A stretch of DNA of 64,000 nt from contig OX439131.1 in NCBI GenBank assembly GCA_949318235.1, positions 49,254,422 to 49,318,421 of the forward strand, written 5' to 3'. Shown here piece by piece: positions 25,878 to 38,956 of this stretch. The stretch's first letter is position 1; each line of letters starts with the position of its first letter. The notes beneath the pieces are model-generated. The model was given only the letters and a program-made list of their open reading frames with translations. It searched no databases and was not told the DNA's origin. The position numbers were made by a program, and so were the translations under genes. Source of the stretch: Ecdyonurus torrentis (Eukaryota > Arthropoda > Insecta > Ephemeroptera > Heptageniidae).

Positions 25878-27001
25878 TCAGTGATGTTTGTTGACATGAC
25901 TCTTGAGATTGTTACTGCGTGCAGCCTTGTAGTCACACATGGTGCACTGGTAAGGCTTTTCACCTGAGTGTGTTCTCATATGTGAAGTTAAGTGACCACT
26001 CTCTGAACACTTATATTCACATTGACTACATTGATAAGGTTTGTCACCTGAGTGGGTTCTCATATGTCTAGATAAGTGACCACTGACTGAACACTTATAT
26101 TCACATTGACTACATTGATAAGGTTTCTCACCTGAGTGTGTTCTCATATGTGAAGTCAAGTCACCACTGACTGCACACTTATATTCACATTGACTACATT
26201 GATAAGGTTTCTCACCTGAGTGTGTTCTCATATGTGAAGTCAGGACACCACTTTGTGCACACTTATATTCACATTGACTACATTGATAAGGTTTCTCACC
26301 TGAGTGGGTTCTCATATGTCTATTGAAGGTACTGTTATCTGAACACTTATATTCACATTGACTACATTGATAAGGCTTCTCACCTGTATGTGTCCTGACA
26401 TGTGTGACCAAGTTTGACTTCTTACTGAAAGTCTTCTCACAATAAGGACATTGCTGATCTCTCACTTTGTCATGAACTTCCTTCACATGCATCACTAGAG
26501 TACCTTTATGTGTGAAAGATTTGTTGCACACTTGACACACATGATCTCTTTGTCCCGTGTGAGTCAACATGTGATGATCAAAATTTTGTTTGATTCCAGT
26601 TACATAAGGACAATGACTGCACTTGAGAGCCCTAGCTTCATCATGTACTCTCTTGTGTGCAGTCAAGCTACCCTGCTCAGTATATTTATTACCACAGACA
26701 CTGCACACAAAAGGTCTGTCTTTACCATCATCTCTCACTCTCCTAGCTAACACTTTGTCTCCCTCTGTCACTTCCCCCCCTGCACGTTGCTGTAGTTTCA
26801 TCATGAGGCTTGACGTCACCTCATTCTGCACAAAACATGCACCGATAGCCGTGCTGCTTCGTGACGGAGGGAACACGATGGTTGCTTTGTGCTGTAGGAC
26901 AAGAAGAGAATGTTCTGAGCCGTGCTTGGTGTGCACGTGACGTTGGACAAAGTTGACGCTGGAGAAACTGATGGAACACCACACGCACTGCAGCGCCTTG
27001 C
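25878..27001 (-). CDS. PRDM9: Exon 9 of PRDM9-like B: lone C2H2 plus ten-finger array
   Basis: Terminal exon, acceptor AG at 27002-27003. After the lone finger and linker come ten fingers. Helices (-1 to 6): EQGSLTA, IKQNFDH, HKGTLVM, KKSNLVT, DNSTFNR, QSGVLTS, VSGDLTS, VSGHLSR, ESGHLTS, RSNNLKS. Fingers 5-9 are an in-frame 84-bp tandem repeat (about 25.95-26.37 kb) sharing the scaffold YQCSQCEYKC and the linker HSGE/DKPY. They differ almost only at helix positions -1, 3, 5 and 6. This is a coding minisatellite of the type that expands and contracts in vertebrate PRDM9. Confidence 0.95.
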
Positions 27002-27159
27002 CTGGAAACATTAATTATTGCTATTAGTTCCAACACAAAGAAAATATTGCCGATGCAATATATAACAATGCTAAGACTAAAACTAGGATTGTACAAAAAT
27101 ATACCAGAATCTAATATTTAAAAAAATGTAGCAACATAAAAACTTGACTCAGGCTAAAA

Positions 27160-27209
<50 letters not shown>

Positions 27210-27477
27210 ACTTGTGACTTGTGACAATTGAATCATAATATGTATAATCTTTATGTTTATCAATAATTTCCCACATTTACCTTAATTTTATAAATTTAAT
27301 GATTATTTCTTCTTACAGTTATACATCGTCACACAAAATATATAATATAAAGATCAAACAAATATTAATTGATGCTGGCAGCTTTAGCAGAAGTAAAGGG
27401 ATGGTAAATAATAATGGTAATAATAATAACCAATCCTCCCCCCCCCCCCCCCCCCTCAACTTTTTTTTTTTTTTTTG

Positions 27478-27508
<31 letters not shown>

Positions 27509-30500
27509 TGTTTGTTACTTACATAGTTGCTAAATAATTTTGTACTTTTATGATCAAATGACTTTTAGTTGTTTGTTTTATTATTATTATTATTATTTTT
27601 AATACTTTTAATGGTTACACTTTTTGTTTACCCACCCCCACCTTAATTTATATTCTCGTAGCTATACACAATTGCATAACATGCTGATAACTTAACTTTT
27701 TTAAAAATTATAAAAGGCCCTCTATAAAAAATAAAAAGTTTACATGTAATTTCCTTTGTTTTAGGTTGAGAGGGATCACTTTTTTTTTTTTTTTTTTTTT
27801 GTTGCAATATTTTTACTTTATTCAATAATTGTATAGTGCAAGTCAAATGTATAACTTTAAATATTTAACTTAAATGTGATTTTCTTATCTTGAAAGACAA
27901 TAACATAAAAGTCCACAAAAGTGGTATTGGTATTATTGTTTTTGTCAAAGTTGGTTACTCACCGACTTTCTTCCAGATGACAGGTGACAAGGCTCGCTCA
28001 GTCTTAGACTCATCAGTCTTAGGCTCGAAGTAAGCCTGCAGGTCAATCCCTAGGTCTAGCATGAAACTTTTGCCATACCACGTCAGCAGTTCATCTCCTG
28101 GAGCAATCCACCTGTCAATCACAATTACATATCAATCAATCAATACATCTATAAACACTTCAATCAATAAACTGTTAAGCCAGCAGCTAGGTAATACAAT
28201 GTCTTTTATATTTACATATTGGCATCAAAATTAAATTGTTAAAACAAGGCATGTGAATTAGCTCAACTTCTCATTACTATATTTTTATAACAATAAGGAA
28301 TGATAAATTAAAAAGAAAATGACAGAAGAAACCAGTGCTGGTTTACATTAGAGAACCTTAGCAGCTTCAGTAGCCAGTTCAATGTAACCAGCTTGTCACC
28401 AGGATATTACATTGAACTGGCTACTGAAGCTGCTAACTTGTATACGCCTACCCAATGTTGATATTTGCACACAATATATAAACTTCAGTACACCAGGTAC
28501 ATAAAGCATGAGCAGACATGCTAAGTTATACTTACTGCCTGGTGAGATAGAAGATTTGTCCCTTCTCTTGCACAGGCACCAGGTTCTGCATGGAGTCATG
28601 AGTGGCACAGTTGACGTAGCGCAACCAGCTGGCTCTCGTCTCGTCTTTGGCGTCAACACTCAGGTTGCCTGCGCTGCCTCGACGAATCTAACACACAAAC
28701 ATACGTGTGACAATCACAATCTGTCAGGACCTGCTTGGCATGATTTAACATACCATCCAGCAGTAGCCGTCATTGTTGCTCTTGGTCAGTAGCTGGCCAT
28801 CGTAAGGCCCCAGCATGGTGTGTGGAGGAATGGGGAGCACAGCAAAAACTCCCATACCTGCATTAGGGATTGATGACTTTCCAATACGTAATCCCTTGGG
28901 TAGCGTGCGAGCTGCTCTGTCCTTGCATACAGATGACTTGACCTGAGAACAGCAATACATATCAATCAGTATATTAGAGTATTAGTATATTATTAGAATA
29001 TTACTATATATGCATACAGTACACTCTATCAGCAAGATATTGGCCATCAACCTTGAAACATCTCAAATTTATAAATATTTTTGTGTTAACTATCACTATC
29101 AAGATCTTATACCTATATGCACTTCATTGTCGTATAGTAATTGAGCTCTGTGCTTGAATTTATAATGGAAAACAAATTTGATTTTGATTTAAAGCCCATT
29201 AAAATATATATATTTTTTTTCACAATTATTGCAAAGTAAAAATAAAAGTATTTCTGACCCCATCCCCTCTAAAAAGTAGTTCCACATTTAAAAATTTTAA
29301 AATTACATAACTAAGGTTTAAATTTTAAAGTTGTGTAAAACACATTAAACACAAAACTTGTCTAATATCCTAATTAACATATACCTAAATATCAACATGA
29401 TTGATTTGCCCAGTCATTGATTCTAATTTATTTTACACTCAAGAAATGGCAAATGTGGGTTTATTACACACACACACACACACACATATATAAACAAGTG
29501 ACATCTGACATTTAGGAAGTGGAAAATAAATTAGAAATCAAATGACTCCGGCAAATTAACGTTGATATATTTAGGTTAGGATATTAGACATGTTTTTTTT
29601 ATATTCCAGGTGCACAAACTTTTGTTTCAAAAAAAACTGTAGAGTAAAAAAAAAAACTGTATTTCATACCCCCCCCCCCCTCCTCCTCCCTATAAAAAGT
29701 ATAATTGTTCAAATTTCAACAATTTAAAATTAAAGTTAGTTTTTTTTTTAACCTATTAAAAAACTCTTGCAATTAGGTAGACTTTAGATTGCTAGCAGAC
29801 TAGACTGCATAGTGTTGAAATACACGCTTATACATACTTACTGGAGTGCTAAACAATCTGAAAGGTCTGCCGTGGTCTTCACACGCTCCCAGCACAGAAC
29901 CTTCACATACACAGCAGTCTGGAACATCAAAGTTTGTCACATTATTTAAATACATTTGTGTGTGAGGTGCACAACTTTACACAAAGCAAATCTAAAGAGA
30001 ACTCATGAGTAATTTATTGTGATTAAATGCAATTTAACATTAACAATTAAGCCCTCTGTTAATTCCTTCTACTAAAATGATAATCAATATTCACAATATA
30101 CTTACGACATAAAAACTGTATTTTAATATTTTAAGTTTATTTCTATATCTTAATTAAATCATAAAAATAAAAAAATAACAAGAATGCACTTTTTTTTTTT
30201 TCTGTAGCAAATAAAACAGTAATGCTGTTCATAAGCCCTCTGTGTTCTTTGCCCCTAAAATGACAATCAGCTATGGTAGTTAATCAAATGAAATGTGCAT
30301 TTTTCAGTGCAACAGAACAGGGTTTGCAAACAATCAATATACTAAGGCAAACATTAATTTAAAAAAAAATGTTAGTTTTTTTCTTTTCTTTTACTGTATA
30401 ATTGTTGATACTTACAGCTGAAGTCTTCCTCCTCAGGTACAGGATCTTCTTTGTAATACGGCCTCTTGATGTTTCTCCTGGGGTACCTAGGCTGGTCTTC

Positions 30501-31538
30501 CTGGTCCCCTTGCTCTGGTTTGTCCATCTGCTTGGCTGGCAAGGCCCTACTACTTGAGGCCTGTACGTAGCTTCTGTCCGTCTGCTTGACTGTCAAGACT
30601 CTACTACACGAGGCCTGCCCACCACTCTGCAGTGCAGGGGTGTAGCTTCTCTTCAACACATTTCCTCTCTGCTTCTGAGGTTCTGGGTCTCTCTCTTTGA
30701 GTACGTAGTCGACTCCAGGCCAGTCTGGTGTTTGCCTGGGTACTTTACCATAGTAGTAGCCGTCCTTGTTCTTGAGGATCTTCACGTCTTTGATTACAGG
30801 GGGCTTGCTGAAATATACCCCACATCACACAACATTGTCATAAATATACCATTGACTTTACACCAAGTAAAGCAGTCAACAATACATAAGAAATTTATAT
30901 AACATAAGCTCAAAAAAGGTCGACTCATCGACAACAAAGGGTAAAACAAAACAAATGCTAGTCTATTAGCCAGCAAGGTAAAAATTTTACCCTCTTATCA
31001 GCACGCAAGAGGAAACAATTGAGCAAACTATATAATAGTGTGCATACAAAAAATAGCTTTAGCTCCATTCTGGTATACAATGAACAACATATCACACCAT
31101 AACAATTTCATGGTTTTTGTAGCTTTTATTTTTTTCTCATTGAATACCCATACATATATTTTAATATCATACTAGAAAGGCGTTAAGGCAAAATGATCAA
31201 GTCATTTTCCAATACATACCTTGCCCAATGTTAGTTATATATTCAGTATTATTGATACAAACCACAATCTAAAGGCGCTGGAAGGTTTAATTAAACTGAA
31301 GATTTTTGCATAGAAAACTAACATTTTTAGGTAGAAAACAAAAACAAAAAAACACTAGCTATCTCAACACATAATAACATATGAAAAGAAAATAAAGCTT
31401 TTTTAAAAGTACCAGACATAAAACACACACTGCACAAAGCAGAGTGTAACACAATTGTAGATATCAAAGTAAACCTAGCAACAAATCATGGGTATACTTT
31501 CTTCTTTCTTTTTTTTATATAGATCCAAAAGAAGTCTC

Positions 31539-31571
<33 letters not shown>

Positions 31572-32770
31572 CAAAACATATACCCCCCCAAAAAACATAA
31601 TTATAACTCCAGTATAATATCCAGTAAAAGACATTATACTTGACTGTATTAAAACACACATGGGTCTTTCTTGATTCTGGTCACGAGTTAATTTCTTCAA
31701 CTCCGCAGCTTTCTTTCGTGCCTCAAGTTTTCTGAACTGAAGTACGAACTCAGGTGGAGTATTTGTCATGCCTGCAATATAAATCAGCATTTAACATAAA
31801 TAATTATTCAAGAAAAAACATGAAACGGTAAACAAATCAATAATATGTAGAAATTAATAAGAAAAGTCACATATTTGAGTCAAAATAAACATTGTTATTA
31901 AAAAATATTCAAACTAATGCTGTATTAGTTAGCTCCAAGATTGCGTTTTTTTTTTTAATCAAATAATTAATAATTCCATCAATTTCAAGAAGCTCAATGC
32001 GAACACGGCATAAAACAACTCATTGGAATACAGAATACGAGTTTTCATGTTAAAATATGGGGTTGATCATTCTGTTAAAGTATGTAACAACAAAAACGGC
32101 CAGTTTTTTTTTAAATAGCTAGACAAACGATTTTTTTTTACACCATGCAACAATCACTTTATAAAACACACCAATTTTCTGCATTACAAAATGATTCCTC
32201 AATTGTGAGACTCGCCGCTGACGTTCGATAGGTGAGAACTGCTCCCATTGTTCAGGCGAAAAATACATGGAAGTCTCTGTGGCTGCTTTGGCTGCCAACA
32301 TCTCGCCGTCCATGTCTTCAAAGTTTTCCTCCATCGCGAAGAACGAGCGAAATCTAAAACACAAATTATGAACCATTTATTAATAAAATATATGCATCTG
32401 TAGCTATACAAATAAAAATTATAAAGATGTATATGTATAAAATATTCCTACTAACACGCTGGATTCCTATATTTATGGACTTATTTTTCAACCCTGATTT
32501 TTTTGGCACCATTTTTTCATGTTGAAACTTTGAAGAACAAAAATTTAGATTGACAATATTTCAACATAAATCATTTATCTTCAAGCAAAATAAACTTAAA
32601 TATTAAAAGTTAAATTCCTGTATTTCAAATTTATACGTAATATATCATAAAATATGTCATAATTTCTGATAAAATGAATTATTACATACCTGGAACTTTC
32701 AATTTTACCGTCTTTTCTTCAAAGAAACGCGGAGCTCGGAGACCTGCCTGAGATGCTTAGTGACGTCATT
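25878..32770 (-). CDS. PRDM9: PRDM9-like histone methyltransferase, paralogue B (10-finger array)
   Basis: Same nine-exon structure as A: exon 1 ends 32690; exon 2 32172-32353 (ATG 32332-32334); exon 3 31660-31771; exon 4 30416-30807; exon 5 29842-29918; exon 6 28754-28942; exon 7 28536-28687; exon 8 27963-28111; exon 9 25878-27001. Exon lengths 2-8 are identical to A, with no frameshift or stop. The predicted protein is 785 residues; the extra 112 residues over A are four additional zinc fingers. The KRAB-like exon is identical to A. Exon 6 (SET) is protein-identical in all three copies. Differences elsewhere are few (e.g. VVKDV to VIKDV and PKRN to PRRN in exon 4). Catalytic tyrosines in GPYDG, QIFY and TWYG are kept. 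It lies between ZAD genes D and E. This is the most complete copy and the best candidate for an active gene. Confidence 0.95.
28358..28437. repeat. Hairpin in intron 7 of PRDM9-like B
   Basis: Same hairpin as in A, with a better-matched stem (GCAGCTTCAGTAGCCAGTTC and complement). Confidence 0.75.
29340..29605. mobile_element. MITE M3 copy in intron 5 of PRDM9-like B
   Basis: Same position as in A, shortened in the middle, with a CA/TA microsatellite near 29465-29490. Confidence 0.6.
30221..30335. mobile_element. MITE M4 in intron 4 of PRDM9-like B
   Basis: Same site and same family as the copy in A. It is inherited through the duplication rather than a new insertion. Confidence 0.55.
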
Positions 32771-32870
32771 AGTCACGTGATTAAATTAGCCGGTTAGTGC
32801 TGCCTCTAGCGGAGTAAAACTAAACTTTTTTTTTTATTTTACACCACAAAGGTGATTGCTGATTGGCTAC
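32690..32870 (-). promoter_or_regulatory. Promoter and 5'UTR exon of PRDM9-like B
   Basis: Exon 1 ends at 32690 (donor GTATGT). A perfect palindromic CRE TGACGTCA is at 32761-32768, an E-box CACGTG at 32774-32779 and a CCAAT box at 32861-32866 (minus). CRE elements bound by CREM are typical of testis-expressed genes, so germline expression is plausible but inferred. Confidence 0.55.
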
Positions 32871-34069
32871 AAGGCTTTCAAAGCTCTTTTTCTATTAGCT
32901 AAAAATCCCGCTAAATTGATACAGGTATAAAAAAATGCACTATTTCTTTATTTTTAGCAAAAATCGATCAGGTTTTTGAAAAATAAGTCTGCACAAACAA
33001 AGATTAAACATTTAAAAATATAATTACAATTCTAAATTACATAAAAAAGCTGCAGAAATACACCGCAAAAATGAAAAAAAAATTACTATCCCAAGATTCG
33101 CAACAAAATACCCATGACAAAAAGCCGGAACATAACATAAGCTTTAACAAAAAGCTTGAACATAATAAATGCTATTAATTCAAAAATATCAAACACATTT
33201 CGCTTCAAATTCATTTATAGTAATGCTGTTCTTTGCTCCTAAAATGACGATCAGAGTTTTTGGTTAATCAAATGGAATGCGCATTTTTTGATGCAAGGAG
33301 AACAGGGTTTACGAACAGCATTGCTAATTTTTATTTTTAACATCTGTAAAAAAAATCTTCACTTTTTTTGGGTATTGCAAAATTTTTGAAATACCCACCA
33401 AACAAAGTGCATCACTTTAAATTTAAACCAATTCATTTGATAGTTATCATATCAACAAATGCCAAATGGCATATATGGGTATATATATCCTAAAACTAAA
33501 GAATATTTTTATATAGTAATATATATATTTACACAATATTTAAGAGTAATGTGTTTTGTACTCTTTTTATTTATTTCTATTCTAAAAATATCAGGATACA
33601 TTTTTGTTATGTACACAGTATAAAATCATAATTATTTATATCCTAAAAAGTCTAAAAAAACAACAAACAATGATATCTTATTAATGCATATATACAATTC
33701 TATATTATTTAATTTTAATTCAAGACTGTATATTATTTTACATAGATTTGAAAAATTCTGTTTAAAAAGTTTTTAGTAATAATTATTTCAATTTAAAAAA
33801 TGAATGAATGAATGAATGAATGAATGAATGAATGAATGAATGAATGAATGAATGAATAAAAGAGTTAGTGACTACTTATGTTTTCTCAAAATGCGGAAAA
33901 GGAAGTGCCGGAAGAGGAAACCACGTGACGGTAAAAGTGGGAGGTAGCTCAGGCCTAGCTTGCTGCTGGCACCAACTTTTCTACCACTTTTACTATCAAA
34001 TGGTTTCCTCTTCAGGCACTTCCTTTTCCATTTTTTAGAGTAAAAATACGCACTCAGTGAGAGAGTGAA

Positions 34070-34120
<51 letters not shown>

Positions 34121-34353
34121 AAGCTTATTATAGATAAAATTTCAAACAAATATTTGTTCAGATATATCTTAAATAGCAGCTCTGTTCTTGTACAAGAATA
34201 AATTTAAAGACCTATGAACCTTATAGAAATTTGGCTTTAAAAAAAATAAAAACAAAATGACTGGCTGGATTAAAATTTCATACAATATTTAAATTGAAAC
34301 AAAATTTAATTTAATTTAAGGAAAAAACCATCGCGGTTAGGATCAATGATAAA
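32870..34353. other. 5' flank of PRDM9-like B: MITEs and microsatellites
   Basis: No gene. M4 at 33220-33322, (TGAA)n at 33801-33858, a palindrome at about 33893-34052 with arms GGAAAAGGAAGTGCC and complement, and (GA)n at 34074-34119. Confidence 0.65.
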
Positions 34354-34697
34354 GAAAAGGATAGAAAAACCAGCAAGGGCCTTACCACAGTAGAAGTTCT
34401 ATGGAGAGGTCGAGGTCTTGCATGGCACAGTATAATGTTATAAAAGTTTCTTTATAACTTGAGAGCTTTTGTCATATGATAATGACATTATCAATCAAAA
34501 GAGAAAATTACTTGAGCACATCACTGGGCAGTGTCTTGTCTTGTACTGCCGTGTTATGCTCTTGCTGGTTTGGAGTTGGTGGAGAGGGGTGGGGGTGGAG
34601 TAGGGAATCTGGGAAGGAGTGTGAATGAGTGAGGGAAGGAGTGAGTGAGGGAAAAGGTGGGGAGGGGAGCGGGAATAGGGTATATTTTTGAAATATG

Positions 34698-35846
34698 TTA
34701 GCGAATATTAAGTCCAGGCAGCCCTTGGGCTTTTCTGGATCTTAATATATGTTGATATGCTAATTCATATTGTCGTAATGTCGCATAGTTGGCTGGGCCC
34801 GGAATAGTGCGAAGTATTGTTGATTTATAACATAATTGGAAATTTGATATGCCATGAGAGGCCGCATGTTCAGCCACAGGTTTTTCCATCTCATTGTTTT
34901 TTACGGATTGTCTGTGGCCATTCATGCGGTCTCTCGCTTTTTGTGTGGTTAAGCCTATGTAAAATGCTTGACATTTTTCCTGTTGGCCTGTGGTGGGGTT
35001 GGTGGTATGTTGGGTACATTCAAGTTTGTAGATTACGTTTTCTGATGTGCAAGTATTGTGGCCGTGGATAGGGTATGTAATGTTGGTGACGGGACTTGTA
35101 AACGTTTTGCTGGGGATTTGAGTGATGCATGTATCGCATCTCCTTCCTCTGTTGCTCTGTTTGCCGTTGTTTTGACAGGGGAAAGATCCACTAGGTAGGG
35201 GCTTAGGTTTTGGTGTGGGATCAGTATGGGATAAGATTGCTTTAATATTTGGTGGTTGACGGAATGCTATTGGTGGTATTTTTGGTAACAGTAGGTTTGT
35301 TTCGGTGGTGGCTAGAATGGGGTGTACATATTGTAACATCTGTCTGATTTCTTTTTCTAATTTGGGGTGATACGTTGTGATGAAGGGTCGGATAGATTGA
35401 TTGTCATTATTTGTTTTATTTTGGTCACAAGGTGTTTTGTCGCCCAAACTAAATCTATTGGCAGCTTTTGCTATTTGTTTCTCCACCAGGTGCTTGGGGT
35501 AGCCTCTGGTGGAGAAAGCTGTAGTTATGCTGTCAATATATTTAGATTTGGTTTGTTCTGTGTTTGGGATGCGGTTGCCTCGGCATGCTAAGCTAAAGGG
35601 AATGGAGCGGATAGTCCTCGGGGGGTGACAGCTATTGTAGTGGAGGTATTGCATGTGGTTAGTAGGTTTTATGTGGATTGAGGTGATAAGTTTACCGTCA
35701 TCAATGTTGATGTCAACATCGAGGAAGGTGGCTGAATTAGGTGATGTGGAGTGAGTGAATTTTAGGCAGGAGAAACTCAGAACAATTCCCGGAATCAGAA
35801 CAATTAAGACTGAAATATCTTCTACCTGAAAACAACAATAATGAAT
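34698..35846 (-). pseudogene. Penelope-like element fragment (RT C-terminal part plus GIY-YIG endonuclease)
   Basis: One open frame without in-frame stops. From the spacer it reads an RT thumb-side segment (motifs TFLDVDI, IKPTNHMQYLHYNSCHP), then a CDTC...H zinc-binding linker, then a GIY-YIG-type nuclease signature (AFYIGLTTQKARDRMNGH) and a C-terminal LRQYELAYQHILR tail. This order is typical of endonuclease-bearing Penelope-like retroelements. The upstream RT palm and fingers are missing, so it is 5'-truncated and cannot be autonomous. The first 33 or so residues of the longer ORF (35847-35945) come from the antisense of the right arm and are not Penelope sequence. Confidence 0.82.
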
Positions 35847-36305
35847 AGCAACAGAGGAAGGAGATGTGATACATGCATCACTCAAATCCCCAGCAAAACG
35901 TTTACAAGTCCCGTCACCAACATTACATACCCTATCCACGGCCACAATACTTGCACATCAGAAAACGTAATCTACAAACTTGAATATACCCAACATACCA
36001 CCAACCCCACCACAGGCCAACAGGAAAAATGTCAAGCATTTTACATAGGCTTAACCACACAAAAAGCGAGAGACCGCATGAATGGCCACAGACAATCCGT
36101 AAAAAACAATGAGATGGAAAAACCTGTGGCTGAACATGCGGCCTCTCATGGCATATCAAATTTCCAATTATGTTATAAATCAACAATACTTCGCACTATT
36201 CCGGGCCCAGCCAACTATGCGACATTACGACAATATGAATTAGCATATCAACATATATTAAGATCCAGAAAAGCCCAAGGGCTGCCTGGACTTAATATTC
36301 GCTAA
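35847..36305 (+). pseudogene. Inverted second copy of the GIY-YIG endonuclease end
   Basis: Plus-strand mirror of 34698-35156. It encodes the same CDTC linker and YIGLT nuclease part, with one clear residue change (KLEY for KLEC). It has no RT part and arose by inverted duplication. Confidence 0.82.
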
Positions 36306-36726
36306 CATATTTCAAAAATATACCCTATTCCCGCTCCCCTCCCCACCTTTTCCCTCACTCACTCCTTCCCTCACTCATTCACACTCCTTCCCAGATTCCC
36401 TACTCCACCCCCACCCCTCTCCACCAACTCCAAACCAGCAAGAGCATAACACGGCAGTACAAGACAAGACACTGCCCAGTGATGTGCTCAAGTAATTTTC
36501 TCTTTTGATTGATAATGTCATTATCATATGACGAAAGCTCTCAAGTTATAAAGAAACTTTTATAACATTATACTGTGCCATGCAAGACCTCGACCTCTCC
36601 ATAGAACTTCTACTGTGGTAAGGCCCTTGCTGGTTTTTCTATCCTTTTCAAAATTTAATTTAGAGTTTTTTTTTTCTTTCTTTCTTTCTAAAACAATTTT
36701 TATTTTAGGGACAAAAAAACATTACT

Positions 36727-37125
36727 GTTAAGATCAATAATACAAAAAAGGATAGAATTAGCAGCGCTGTGGTCTTACTTACCACAGTAGAAATTGTACG
36801 GAGAGGTTGAAAGTCTCACGTGGCACAGTGTTGTAAAGATTTAAAAAGTTCATTTCATAACTGAGACCTTTCATCATATATTAATGACATTATCAATCAA
36901 AGAAGAGATTTACTTGAGCACATCACAGTACAGTACAAGACTACTCACTGCTCAGTGATGTGCTCAAGTAAATCTCTTCTTTGATTGATAATGTCATTAA
37001 CATATGACAAAAGCTCTCAGTTATGAAATAAACTTTTTAAAAGAAAAAAACTGTGAGACTTCGACCTCTCCACAGAACTTCTACTGTGGTATGGTAAGTA
37101 AGGCTAGCACTGCTAGTTCTTTCCT
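36727..37125. mobile_element. Foldback element FB1
   Basis: Arms start GATAGAATTAGCAGCGCTG and pair with GCACTGCTAGTTC. The stem TGTGCTCAAGTAAATCTC surrounds a loop of CAGTACAGTACAAGACTACTC type. Confidence 0.75.
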
Positions 37126-38216
37126 TTATTTTTTCTAAAGCATAGGATAAAAATAGAGGGAGATAAGTTGGTGCAATATGTGTTTTAAAAATTAATGGAG
37201 TTGTTCGTAAACCATGTTTTCTTGCACCAAAAAATGCGCATTCCATTTGAATAACCAAAGTTGATTGTCATTTTAGGAGCAGAGAACAGGGTTTACAAAC
37301 AGCATTAATATAAAGCAAAATGTTCTAATTTTGATTCAAATTAACTTACTAGACATTGCAAGGACTTTTTTTATTTATTTATTTTTAAGACAAAATAATT
37401 TAAAATATATGCTATATATATTCTTTTTTATAAAAAATTGGCCTAACAATGTCGAGCTAATTAATATGAAATCCTCTCCCATTAACTATCAAAATTAGAG
37501 AATTTCACATTGCAATAATTTTCAATACAAACAGAGCTATCTAGAGCAGCTTCTTTAGTTCTATTTCTATCCTATTGTTTTAGTCATTAACCTTGATGGT
37601 TTTTCACTATTTAATTATTATTATTCTTTTAAGTTTTAGAAAACATTATTGAATATACATTAATATATTATTATATTGACTGATAAAGGAACAACTGTTT
37701 TGAAACCGATTTTAAGGTACCGGTAGTAGGGTACCTTAAACTCAAAAATTTACCATCAAAAAATTCTGAAATGTTTCACAATGATATTTCCAGCTTAACA
37801 CAATTTCAAATATTGGGGGGATCATCGTGCAAATAAATCTGATATAATTTTTTTTTTTTTTTAAGCCCATAAGGCCCACTATAATTTCTATAATTTTTTT
37901 TCTTTTTTTTGGGACTGTCAAACATCTTGAAATTTTTATCACGGCTAGGTATATAACACTTAGCTTCACAATGACACCAAAGCAATTCTAGTTTATGAGA
38001 TATAAGGTTGATACCCTACTCTTTTAAGCAGTTTCTGTCACATCCGCTTCTGTTTCTACTTATACTGCACATGAGCAGTTACATTGAAACAAAAGCGGAT
38101 ATGTTGTTGAATCAAAACAGTTGCTACTTTATTTCTCAATAATAAAAGGTAACCCAATTTGATTTGAATATGTAATCAAAGAAATTATAGGAGAAAACAA
38201 CAAGCAGTGGCTTATT
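37126..38216. other. Gene-free stretch with M4 (37196-37306) and a composite M2 (37676-38139)
   Basis: M2 here is interrupted by about 300 bases with terminal AGTAGGGTACC and GATACCCTACT (about 37726-38023), an unclassified insertion. The rest is AT-rich and without coding signal. Confidence 0.6.
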
Positions 38217-38956
38217 TACCATGATGAGGTCCGTAGCTTGGTGAAAGTCTTGATGGCACAGCTTACCCAAATATTTACAAGTTTAGAGCCCTTTTTTTTC
38301 AGTTGCTTAGAGAATAAAATATATAATACATAATATATAGTGTAAATTAATTTGTACTATACTTAAGATGTACAGTTCATTCCAATAAAAAATGAAAGTC
38401 TATTGGCATATGGGAATAACATGTATTTAGATAGAGTTTTGCGTCAAATGAAATCTCCATCTGATTGCATTGAATGGCCATAAGCCAATACAATTTCATT
38501 TTTTATTGGAATGACTGTACAAGAAGGTGGTGTATGTATAGTGTGTATGCAGATGACATCATATTTATTGCGCTTTGAGGCCATACTGGAGTAGTGCATA
38601 ACATTGCTCAGCATAGGGCAAACTTCATTTAAGCCAATTTTCTTAAGGAAATCGGGTAATTTTTTTGTTAGTTATTTTTATTACATACTTGAGATACTAA
38701 TTCAACATGTTTTCAGCATCAATGCTCTCAAAAATATTGTATAGTGTTTTTAAACTGTCAAAACAAATTTTTTTCCTATGCCACCCATGTTATTGAGTTA
38801 TCCAACATGGCATCGACTTTAACATGAATGCATAGACCCTATAGTTTGCCTATACGTAGCATCAGGTATGAAACGTTATACAAGGTGAAACAAAACAAGA
38901 GGAGAAATTTTAATCAACAAAAGAGGAAAATTTTGTTGTCCTTCCTCTTCCAGGTA

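Larger units (their letters stand above)
34354..36649. mobile_element. Giant palindrome: FB1 foldback carrying Penelope-like fragments in both arms
   Basis: Left arm 34354-35156 and right arm 35847-36649 are inverted copies of about 803 bases. The pairing is indel-free (paired coordinates always sum to 71003), with only a few substitutions such as TGCGAT versus TGTGAT. A unique 690-base spacer separates them. The outer part of each arm is FB1 sequence; the inner part encodes the end of a Penelope-like ORF. Confidence 0.88.

Noticed and set aside
25945..26375. Regular direct repeats that could suggest a CRISPR-like array
   Set aside because: The 84-bp period equals one C2H2 finger with linker, in frame within a zinc finger exon.
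26508..26940. Plus-strand ORFs opposite zinc finger exons (also 9148-9333, 52814-53252)
   Set aside because: Antisense frames of exon 9, recurring only because the exon is triplicated.
34817..36186. 84-residue ORFs at 34817-35071 (+) and 35932-36186 (-)
   Set aside because: They are antisense shadows of the GIY-YIG reading frames in the palindrome arms.
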